Assembly (NCBI RefSeq): GCF_021018895.1
Contig: NC_079373.1
Coordinates: forward strand, 26,676,376-26,740,375
Reading direction: 5' to 3'
Source: Seriola aureovittata
Taxonomy: Eukaryota; Chordata; Actinopteri; Carangiformes; Carangidae
Length of the DNA: 64,000 bases
In this document: piece after piece, positions 35,051 to 46,356 of the stretch
Layout: every line of letters starts with the position of its first letter
Numbering within the stretch: position 1 is the first letter of the stretch
Program-made: the position numbers and the translations under genes
The notes under the pieces: model-generated
Databases searched by the model: none
Told to the model about the DNA's origin: nothing
The model's input: the letters and a program-made list of their open reading frames with translations, nothing else

Positions 35051-37471
35051 TTAAGCCTCGGCCTCGAACATCTTCTTCCTCCCATCCATACCGGATTTGT
35101 CTTCAATGTTTTTACGCCAGTCACCGACGTCACGCAGTTCCTTATCCTGAAACACCCAGAAGACCAAACATCAGAGCTGGAGCAGGTGGTTTCATCAAAC
35201 TTTACTTCGCTCTTTAAATGAGAAGTTTTTTATAAAGATTTGCTCCAAATATTAAAGTACACAATAACTGGTTAATGTCCTACTTTCCTTTGACCGGACC
35301 CACCTGATACAAGCCTTAAAGAAGCTATCAGTGAGTTTTGATATTGGTACATAGCTAGCGTTAGCATTAACAGCTGTTTACTTACCAGTTTTGCCAAGAG
35401 CTACAGCCATTGTTGTATTTACAGTACAAGAGGCTATAATACCTCCTCTGTGCAGCGCTTTACTTCAGAGTGGACGGTACAGCGATTCGGTATTGGAAAG
35501 CGAAAAGATAGGCCAAACAGGCCGGGGCTAGCTGGTTAGCATGCTAACGCCATTACAAGAAAAGATGTGATAGAAATAGAAGCAAAACAAGAGTTGCTTT
35601 CCACCGCTGGAGAAAACTCCTGGTGAGTGAATGAAGTTTGATGTTTCCTCTAGACTGGATATGTAGCAATAGCCAAACTTACATATGGCTCCTTTAATAA
35701 AACGTTGTTGATATTAGAGGCAGATTTAGACGGATATCAATGAGGTGATAGCAGCTTGACAAATAATAGCTAATGATAAAGGGAGTTTGAGTCAGTTTAC
35801 TTGCATCATGAAAGGTGCAAACAGAAATGAGTCCAGCTCCTCACCTCTTCTTTCACCTCCTTCTTGACCTGCTTCAGGTTGGCCCTCAGGTCCAGGTTGA
35901 CCGTGTGTTTGGAGCCCAGCAGAGCCTTCAGCATGGCGTCAGCGGACATACGCACTTTCCTCAGGACGGGCTTCTTGAATTTGCCCATGAGATCCTGAAC
36001 TTTGATCTTCAGGTCGTCGATCTGGAAGGTGAAGACGAGACAGAGTCTGGATTCATTACAAGCAGAGTCAGCTCACTACTGAACACTTCAGTGACATTTA
36101 CAACCTAGTTCAGCCATACAATAATTATCTACTCTGAATACTCTATATTGTAGGGTTGTAATCTTGTTTCTAAACCTTTCAGTGGCATGAAATACAGTTT
36201 TCTTTACCCTGTGCTTGACAGAATGAAAAATATGCATTTTCTCTATTTTTAAAGTCTTATCAGTTAAAAATGGAGGTAAAAATGTAAAGTTTATCCTGAG
36301 GGTGGGAATAGAGAAAAGCCTCCTCTACATTTTAAAATAAAGTTATGTAGGTTTGAAGAATATTTGGGAAAACAGCGTGAGTTTATGATGAGTGAAACCA
36401 CTGCAGGATTTAAGATGTTGAATTATTTTATTTAATCTACCTCCTTGTTGGACTTGTTGACTTTCATCTCCAGGTCGTATCTCTCCTCATCGATCACGTC
36501 GATCTTGTGGTTGATCTCCCTGCACAGCTCCTGAACACAAACAGCAGCGAGACGTCACGAAGACGGAGGAACACGATGCGGACGGAACAAGTTCATCACA
36601 AAATCAACGAAAGCTGATGAGGAAATTTGTTAATATGGCGGCTGTGGCTCAGGAGGAAGAGCAGGTCATCCACTAATCAGAAGGTCGGCTTCTCCAATTC
36701 CCATCAAAGTTTCCCCAGGCAAGACACTGAACCCCACGTTGCCCCCGATGGCTGTTCCATCAGAGTATGAATGTATGAATGTGAAGTATTGTAAAGTGCT
36801 TTGAGTGGTCTAGGAATAGAAAGCGCTCTATAAGTGCAGTCCATTGACCGTACTGAACTACGAACTGACCTAGCATTACAGGGCCAACTGTATTATGCTC
36901 ATCCTCAGCACATGAACGTGTTGAAAGCGTGATCATGTGTCGGTGTTGGCGTGTTGGTGACGTACCTGCAGCTCCTGCATGCTCCTGGGCATAGACAGAT
37001 GAGGGCAGTTCTCAGCCATGTACCTCGTCCTCTCCTCCTCTTGTTCCCTCTCCTCCTCTTCCAGTAAACCTTTGGCGATGGCCAGCATCAAACTCTGCCA
37101 AGGATACAGCACATCGAACATTTAGGTAACTCTTAGATGTTCATAAACACCTTGTTATTAACCTCTTTGTTTTTGTTCGTAAAACTAACTTGAAGGAGTC
37201 TTTTACCTTCAGATGATGCTTGCGACTCGAAGACATCTTTTTCCTGAGGAGAAAACACAACAACAATTTGTCGTGATGGTCATTTGGGATTCATATAATT
37301 TCATATTCATGTTAGAAACTCAATAATAGGAAATTTAAATGGTACAAATATTTGCACAAACACTTACGAGTGGAACAATAGGTCTTTAAGTTTAAAATGT
37401 TAAGAGTTATAGGTATGAAATCTAATGAACTTGAACACATAAATGAGACCAAAAATTACTTACTCTGACAT
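35051..37471 (-). CDS. tnni2: Troponin I, fast skeletal (gene D), complete
   Basis: Coding exons in gene order are 37464-37471 (start codon 37469-37471), 37207-37243, 36966-37094, 36441-36530, 35845-36021 and 35051-35146 (stop TAA), giving about 178 residues. The start is [17 protein letters not shown]-arm exons read [18 protein letters not shown] and [19 protein letters not shown]. The inhibitory peptide is [15 protein letters not shown], the switch peptide [14 protein letters not shown], then [12 protein letters not shown] and the C-terminal [13 protein letters not shown] with the [13 protein letters not shown] end. This is the most canonical copy, closest from memory to zebrafish tnni2a genes; the exact paralogue number is not known. 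A SINE sits in the intron between the 129- and 90-nt exons. Intron 1 runs to the exon ending at 39956. Confidence 0.93.
36640..36850 (+). mobile_element. tRNA-derived SINE
   Basis: The head resembles a pol III promoter: GTGGCTCAGGAGGAAGAG as box A and GGTCGGCTTCTCCAATTCC as a decayed box B. The body has CAAGACACTGAACCCCA and TGAATGTATGAATGTGAA, and the tail AAAGCGCTCTATAAGTGCAG. This is a well-known teleost SINE type. It lies in an intron of gene D, opposite to the gene. Confidence 0.85.
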
Positions 37472-37495
37472 GTTGACGTTTGTTTGGCTTCAAAC

Positions 37496-39955
37496 CTGCG
37501 GAAAAAAAACAATTTTCCATTTGGAAATAATGAAAGGTCAAGACGTTTTTAGAGCGTATTTATTGGGAAAAGTCATTAACTGTGTGGTGTTCGGCTAACA
37601 CAACAAGATGGGAATGGGCAACAGGGTGAAGGCGCAGTCAGGCTGAGCAGGAACAGGAATTCTTCTGTCCGGTTTTTCCCAAATAATAACTCCACTTAGA
37701 AGAAACACGACACTGACTCGAGGATCAGCGGGCCGCCTCGAGGAAAAACCTCTTGTCTAAATTAGGGCACGGATCTGGGGTCCAGTTGTCCCCCCCTGGG
37801 CATCCTTGTCATGAAAAGTCTGTCTGCTGGAAGATTATCAAGAAACACCTGATACCTCCTCTGTTGGTACAAACATCTCGGACGTGACCAAGACATCAGC
37901 CATCTTCTCTTAAAATAGAGGCCGTGCAGAACAATTCAGATCAGCAATCACTGCGTCCAAACAGAGAACAGACAACTGAAGTCTCTCCGGGCTTTAAGAA
38001 GTTTAGTTTTTAATAAAAAATAAAAATTTAGGGTTGTTTTTTTTGTTCACAATTTCACAAAATCTGCCAATACGAAGTCTGATCCAGTTTTTCTTTTACA
38101 ACACTGTGAAAATTTAGATTTTTAACCAATTAATGCACAAAGAAAGGATAAAAAGTGGATCAGGCGCTACGTGGCCGATACCGTCCCATCAGAAAATGAC
38201 AGATTCTGATCCCAGTTCTGCTCCCAATCCCCGTCTTAGGCCTTTAACACTGAAGTATTGTCTTTTAAAACTGTGTAGATCTAGATGTCTCACAACAGAC
38301 CAAAAATGGAGCAGAAATGAATCAGGTTTTACACCTGACACCAACACAATAAAAAAAATGATAGAGTTGGCACTGATCCTGGTTCTGCAGATCAATCAGG
38401 TTTATTTATCCCAGAGTATCTGCCAATACCAACACAGAGTCTGAAGCATTTTCTCTTCTAAATCTACATCTACATCTGCTAAATGAACTTTTCTCATTAG
38501 CCACACAAACAGATCCAGTTTCTACAAAAGGTTTATGTTCACTTTTCATAATTGAACTCTAATTGTTCCGATTATGTTATATTGTTGTTATAAAATTATA
38601 TGACATTTTATTTTTTTATTTATATATTGGAATTTGGATTTTTAAATATAAAAATTTGAACTGTGAGATTCGTATTTGAAACAATTTTACATATTTCTAT
38701 ACTTACTTTAAAGTCGAGGAGTTTAGTTTGAAATTAAACTGTTGGTCACATTACAGTAAACAACAAAAAATGTTTTTTTTAATTGTCCACATATAGGTTT
38801 CACTGCAAGACATACACTTGACTGAAATATTATCCATATAAAGTGGAGTATCATCAGCATACGAAAATATTTGCCATACCTTTAGGTGGTAGATAAGTGT
38901 TACGTTTTCAATATGTTAAATATCAAATCTCCTCGGTAATGACCGAACTCTGCCCAGTTATCAAGTGTCAAATATCTGCCAGTGTCAGTTGATTCTTTGC
39001 TGAGCACAGCTACAGACACAGCAGCCAAAACATCTCACTTTCTTATTGCTAATTAAAGTTTGGGTTTTTTTTGTAATTAATTAACTATTCTTTTATCTCA
39101 AGAGTTGGAGGACATCAACATGCCTTAAAGGTTGGACTGTTCAACCAAAATAATAGAGAGTTTTAAAATAGAGAGTTTTAGTCTCCTGTGATGCTCTAAA
39201 TGTTGTTTAACAGGTTTTCTAAGAAAAAGTAAAAGTGGAGGAAAAACTCCTTAAAAAGTAAAAAGTAAGAGAAAATGTATTTATATAAATAAAAATAATA
39301 TATCATTTTTTCTTTTGTGCCTTGAGACCAGGATCTCAGATGCAAATGAAATTCGCATTACAAACCATTCATGAATGTATTTACAATTTAAATATAATAG
39401 AACATATTACAAGTTATGTACACACATATATATATTTATATATATATATGTATGTATGTATACAGACACACCATAAATAAATTAGCAGCAACATATTCAC
39501 AAAGCTGTTTTCCTGATATTGCATTCTGTTACTAACATAAAAATGCATTATTGTGAGCAAAACTGGATCAAACATGAAGCCAGGGTTCATTTTATTGGCT
39601 CTGACACGTTATAACTCCTCGTGCAGTCTTTGATGACACAGCGATAAAGACTGGGACTATCACTTTCCAACTCTAGAGTCCACTTACACCAACACAACTC
39701 ATCACACCTGCAGCACCGAGCCCTTCATCACAAAAACTAACCTCGGTAACATCCACAAAAACTCCTCAGTCCACATCATCGCCTTCATCATCTCACAGAA
39801 ACACTGTCTAACGAGCTGGATTCTTTTACCCACTGGTCCATTTCACAGACATCCAAAACAACCGAAAACCTTATGAACAGTACCAAAAGGCTTCTATATG
39901 AATCAAATTTGTGCAAACAAATCAGCACCAGCGGAGGAAAGAAAAGATTTCTCAC
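37496..39955 (-). other. Intron 1 of gene D (inferred)
   Basis: From the acceptor CCGCAG before the start exon (37495/37496) to the donor AAAAG then GTGAG (39955/39956). No other exon recognised. Contains AT-rich text and a TATA/TATG run near 39425-39460. Confidence 0.6.
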
Positions 39956-39994
39956 CTTTTGGCTGGAGATGGAAACAGAACGGAGTGAGAGATT

Positions 39995-40190
39995 TGGGGA
40001 GAGGCTCAGTTTTGGCATTATAAGTTGGTATATATTGCATTCCCCAAAGGCTGAGGAAACCCCATCTTTCTCTTTATGGAAGTTGATTTTCTCACAGACC
40101 AATGGGCTCACCAGCACCTGAAATATTATATCTGACCTCCCCTCCACCCCGAAATCTCCTCCCTATCTGACCATTATAAATAACCCCTTG
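39995..40190 (-). promoter_or_regulatory. Promoter of troponin I gene D
   Basis: TATA (ATATATA, 40029-40035) in the string GGTATATATTGCA (plus strand) shared with gene C. Upstream on the minus strand: CCATAAAGAG (40070-40079), AGCCCATTGGT (40098-40108), TATTTC (40120-40125) and a MEF2-type TTATTTATAA at about 40174-40183. The first exon runs from about 40000 to 39956. Confidence 0.72.
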
Positions 40191-40199
40191 CCTTCTAGT

Positions 40200-43100
40200 T
40201 TGTGTCGCTGATTGTATTATTTCCCCCCCGACCCCCAAAAGGAAAACGTTCACAGAGATGCTGAAGGGAACTAAAGCGGAGAAAAGAGGCAAATCAACAA
40301 AATCTCCAAACAGAATAAGATCACATATGAACACTGTCAGACTCGCTGTATAAACGGAGGCTGTCGCTGACGCCGCTTCTCTCCGTGAAGGAAACCAGGG
40401 AACACCAGTGATGAAAGCCGAGGGGAAGCAGGTGGGAGGGCAGACGGTCATTTAAGACTCACTAAATGGAGGCTATTAAGAAGCTGTTAACAGGAGCTGG
40501 GAAGTAAGAGAGGGAAGGCGAGAGGAGAGCGAAATGGAAGAGGGAAACTCTTCAGACCTTAGATCATAAAAAGGGGCAGGAGGAGGGAAACTACTGGATC
40601 GATGACAGTAAAAAGCTCATAAATAAATCGGTTTACTTATTAATTAGCTGCAAACTTGTTTACAAAAAATGTATTTAATAAACAGAAAGTACATGAGGAC
40701 GATTGGACAATTAATAAGGACACTGAATCATTTACAAACACAGTCAAAAGGATGTTTGAGGGAAACCGAATGTGGGACATGGATGAAATAGTGAAAGCTG
40801 CAAACTCACATCATTTCTGGGAATCAAACATGTCTTTTTTTATGTTTTCTTTTTCTCATTTTTGTGACTTAGTGGATTGAATTGTATAAAGTTTTATTTT
40901 CTGAGTTATTAAGAAATGAAATGATTAAATAAGAGCTACTGTGAGCTGTGTATCAGAGCGGTTTTGAGTTGGTGTTGGTTGTTGTGCGTCGCGTATTGTG
41001 GGTTTCATTGTGATGTGTATTGATGTGTTTGTTGTCATTGAAGACTTGTTTATGAATTTGAGGGATCCCAGGAAGAGTAGCCATTACTAAATACATTTCA
41101 CATAGTTGTACATTACATATCTTAATTCGTGTGAAGATGTCAACTTAGGCTCTGGAAATTTTTGGAGGGAATTTTGCAGTAAAGGGGCAGCAAACATGGG
41201 ACACATGATGCTGACACAAGAAGTCGGAGTACGTGCAGCAGCTGAGATTCAGGGAGCAAATGTGACTAAAAGTAGGACTCAACATGGAAAACAAGCTAAC
41301 GTTCTTTGGCTCAGTTTAAAAGCGACTGAAAAAAGCAGAAACAAACACGTGGTCCGACATCGAGTGTAGGCGCGGCTTAACCAGGAAGAGGGCGGACCCC
41401 CCCCTCCCCCCCCCAGCTGAAAAACGTTTCAGTTCAACACGAATCACAGAGTCTGCAGCTGTGAAGTGTCCCGTACTATATATAATAACAAATATATTCA
41501 TATTAAACAATAAATTTAAAACATTAAATGCGCTCTCTGGTAGAGCGGTCCCACTGAGGGAGGGGCGAGTTGAACAGATGGGTGGGGGTGGGTGGGGGGG
41601 GGGTTCGGTCATGACTGCCGGTGACAGACGACCTGCAGCATGTGACGCCACAGATCCACACTGACGATGAGAGAGCGGTCGGCGGAGCCTTGAACAAAAA
41701 AAAAAACAACTGCCAAGTACATGTTTTCCTTTAATATTTCAACAGTACAAATTATATCTGACTTTAGAAACATGACATGAGAAACACATCGCTTCACATT
41801 TCTGAACATCATATTCATCGAGAACATTCTGGCCCACTGAGAAATCACCTGAGAGAACGAGTTAGAAAACCGATTCAGTTGGATATGAGGACTTTGACTT
41901 TTAGAATAAGGGATAAACCAAAATATGCCGACACTGTGTCAACTACAGTATGAGAATTAAATATATCTTCTGCTTCAGTCTCATCACCACCTGCATTAGT
42001 TAAACACCGGTACTGTACACTAATGGCTAGCAAATATATTACAGGACCACTTTACACAAATGTCATACTGTTTTTTTTCTTCTTTTTTTTTGCCCAAAAT
42101 AAAACATCAAAAAATATTGAACATTTTACAACATACTGAGAGAAGTTAAAGTCTTACAAAGTGTGCAAATGTCACCGTACGGTCACGAGACGACTTCGGA
42201 TGAAGGCACCATACTTTTAGTTTCCACTCCGCACGCGTCGAGACTGAACTGTGCTGCAGGGTTAATGTTGTTAAAACTGCCCTAAACAGCTGATTCTCAC
42301 TGGGGCTGCCCATGAACCAAAGAAATATAAAGATTGAAAAATTAAAATACAAACACAAACAAACAAACAAAAAAAAAATCCCTCAATGTAGATACCGTTT
42401 GCCCTTTTTAATAATGTTAGTATTTGCATTGTTTTTATTATCAGAAAGGTTTATTATGTAGTAAGTAGTGAGTTATTATTCAGCAGGCTAATATGGTTTG
42501 TGTTAAACATATTGCATCATGACGAGATCTTTTCTTTGATTCGACAGGAGACCAACCGTTTACCAGTACGAAATAAAATTATAACCACAAAACAGAACAG
42601 TAGAAAATTTACTTACTGATTCGGCACCAGACGTTAGCGCACTAGCTAATGGAAAATCTAACAGTGTGCTAATATCTTGCCTGTTAATAAATAAATAATT
42701 CTTCAGCTTTTACAACACAGCTTCAAAGTTCAGACCATGACAAACTTGCATACGAGGGGAAAAGATTTCTTTGACTGAACAAGACGAAAACCGTCAAACT
42801 GTTAATTAACGGCGACCAAACTTAACTAGCTAACGAAACTCGACTACCTAACGGTAAAAACAGTGGGTTAATATCCCTCTGGTTTGTGCTTCAGCTTTGA
42901 CAATGGAGCGTAAGATTTGTACAAGGAGTTTTTTCATTGATTGAAGGGGGACACAAACCGTTAGCCAACCAGAACTAAGACAAGACTTTGCTAGCTAACA
43001 TATTTAGAGTCAATTAAAGTATTGAATTAATCTAGGGAGAAAATGTGATATCAGTTAATATCAGTTGGCTCATGCTTTACGCTAAAAGTAATTAATTTTT

Positions 43101-46100
43101 GGGTTTGACAACACAGCTTCAGCGTTGTGCAAGAGGGGTAGTTTCAGACCTCGCTAGCTAACAAATTTAGAGCTACAACGTGCCTGTATTTGACTACTCA
43201 GGTTCCTCTGCCTGGTTTATGCTAAAAGAACACCTTCAGTTTTTGATAGTTTAAGATTTCATTTTCAAAATTCAAAATTTTAACCACTGAACTGAACCGT
43301 AAGCTAACCTGAAGCAAACACTTAGCTACTTAATTGAACTGTAGCTTAAACAGAGCCAAACTTGACAAGCTAACGACTTTAGAGCAAAACTATCTTTATT
43401 GAACTAATATGTTATAGAGAACACAGTAGGCTAATGTGTCTGGTTCATGTTTTTGTACAGCAGTTTCATTGATTGAGGACATTAATTAGCCACCATTAGC
43501 TAATCTATCTTCAGATAGCATTAGCTAGCTAACCTGGACCATTAGCAAACTACAATCGAACCCGTAGCCCTTAAATGGAACCATTATGACAAATTGTGCT
43601 GACTATATATTCTTTTCCTTTTTTATCTTTAATTAAATCCAGTCAGACCACAATTGGCATGACAAAATATATTTGCATGTTGTGGTGAAGAAAGGTGGGA
43701 CAGGAAGCAGTAAAGTTTTAGTCGGAGCACAACCTGATGGATCTTACCTGACTAGCGGGATAAAAATAGCATCCCACAAGTTGAAAAAAATTAATTTTTA
43801 AATATTTCCCATCACTTCTGTCCTCAAAAATCTGCAGAAGTCACATAGTTGGGTAAGTAAATTTAAAGCTGAGGTCAGCGCACCGACTATATATATTCAT
43901 GTACCCACTAATCATATGAATTTAATCAGATTAAGGCGATCCAGATGGTGTAAAGTGTTGCACCTTTGGTCTACTTGGTCTCATCCACATTATGCTAAAT
44001 AACAGATATCCATTAGACAAACTAGACTTTTGCTCAATCATCACATCAATTTGGGAATGTCAATGAATTCTGATTTTTGATTTCAGGAAGGTATTGATTT
44101 ATGCCTTATATAAAAAATATATATATATAACATAATATAATATACCATAATGGCTGATGTGGAAAGAAGAATTCAGTAATTTTCCCTCTTTTCTTTACTA
44201 TAGTCGCCTTCAAATTAACACAGGCCATATTAACCTCTACTTTTGTCAGTACTGACTGAACTGTGTCTGTAGCACCAGTTTCCAAACCTATCATGCACCT
44301 AATGTTGACATAAGTGCTGAACCTATTAGATGATTAATCCAGTAGTTGATATACAGAAAAAATAATCTACTTTCAAAATCAATTAATCTTTTTTGTCATT
44401 TATATATAAAAAAAAAAAACAACAGAAAAACCAATTTGTGATGATTTGATGATTTTCTGTTTTTCTTCAAACACGGCCTTACTGTGAAACCTTGAACAAA
44501 GGTTGATGTTGAGACTGAAAGTTGTTTTAGTTCCAGCCCTCCACAACAAACAAATGTAAACTTGTCAGGGAAAACAGATACTGTGAACCATGTAAACACT
44601 TTAATTGAACCATTCCCTTAATGTGGTTATTATCATGGGCATGTAAACATGGTAACTGGCAAACTCATAGCTGATAGTAAAATAAAATAACCAATCAATA
44701 TTAAAATAAAAGGCAACACTTGCATTTGGGCAACCCCCGCGTGTAGTGCAAAATCATCTCTTGCAGTGTAAACCCTGAATCGCAGTTCAGTGGCACTGAC
44801 ACACTAATACTGATAATCCACAGAGATGCACATCACCCAGCTTCACTGCATACACCGAAGTTCAAATTCACAAAGCCACAGTCTGAGCACCACCGGAGAG
44901 ATTTAACCAAACAAACTGTGGCTGAAAACAGGGCTACAGTCTTCCTCACAGAGGAGAGGTCGGGTAAGTATGACCTCGGAAAACACACAAAAAAACAGCG
45001 TGAAAAAGGTCACAAACAACAGAAGCAGTTCAAGATTTAAAACATGTGTCCGTGTGCAAAGTTCCCTCTTGCAGTAGAAGCAGATTCATCAGTAATGTAA
45101 TCCAGTCAGTGGCGATAGATCCAACGGTGACAAAGATCACACAAACATCCTCCGATCTTCAGAGCTGCAGCTTCGTTTCAACAAGGTTGGAAAAGTTTTT
45201 TTTTTTTTTTTTAACCCACCAACTACACTGGCTACTATATTCAAACAACCATTTTAATCAGCAAAACAGATTATTTAGGAAGAAAAACAAGCCTCCAAAC
45301 ACATGATGGCCAGTTACTTGCTTCGTTGTCAGATTTAGTCAAAATCTATATTCAACAGATCTGAGTTCACCCCTGGAATTAGAGACATTTCTAAAATGCA
45401 TCTTGAGCTTATGTTTCAATTTCACTTGCAAATTAAAATCAGAGTTAAACTGCTCTTAAAACACAGTTCGGGTTCAGCAGCAATAAAGCCAGACAGGAAG
45501 TTTAGGCTGCTTGATAACTCACTTTAGGTATAAAGTTAAAGTTACTGCGTGGAGTTGATGACCACTAGTGGAGCTGTGGAGAAACGTTTTGATGAACTGG
45601 TCCCCGTTTTGTTTGCATCTCGTGATCTATTTGCATGTGCACGAGGACGGGGTGATGCAACATGTAGTACATGCAAGCCATACATCATTTGGTGAAAGAA
45701 AAGTCCACTGAGTACCTTTAAATATCCTTATCCGAGTTATTTTGAATCTCAACTGTTAGTGGTTATGTTGTGTTATTAGGGTGGAGGCGACCTGGTGAAT
45801 ACCTTCGCATTTTTCCTAAACTTTTTCAATCCCTTTCGGACATATCTCCAAACGCAGCTCACCAAGATGCATTTAATTCCCAGGTGTGAACGGGGCCGCA
45901 GACTAATGAGTAACTTCCCACCCTGTACTGGAATGACATCAATTATCTCCTGAGATCTCCCATTAAGAAATTCCCCTGATATAAAACACCACCACGACGG
46001 CATGGCACAGGACTGAAGCAGGACTATATCAACTATACAGCCAACACTATTACATCGTTATACCGAGAAGCTGTATACATTACAGTGAAGTCTATTGCGT

Positions 46101-46356
46101 ATCCTGTTCTGTTAGGGGGGAGGGGGGGGGGGGCATCACAGGCAAGTCACATTTACAGGTTTGAGGAGGAAACATCAAATTCATCAAAGTTTCACAACAA
46201 CTGAACTCAAGTGGGAACGATATTATATCCAGTTGACCAGTTTATGGGGGAAAGTACAGCTGCCCTTGGTTGTTTTTAGGTAAATATCTAATACCATGGG
46301 AGGGTGGAGGAATAAAGAGAGCCTTGAGCAGCAGCCGAGCATGATGGGAAACTGAG
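40200..46356. other. Intergenic DNA and probable long 3' UTR of the pseudophosphatase gene
   Basis: No exon is recognised. The part next to 46356 must hold the 3' UTR of the minus-strand gene at 46357. Candidate AATAAA signals on that strand occur at several places (for example 42434-42439), so its end is uncertain. The region also has GCTA-rich text (42600-43560), a G-run cluster at 41578-41608 and a poly-G run at 46116-46134. Confidence 0.45.

Noticed and set aside
36640..36720. A tRNA gene
   Set aside because: Box A and B are decayed and embedded in a SINE body; there is no cloverleaf.
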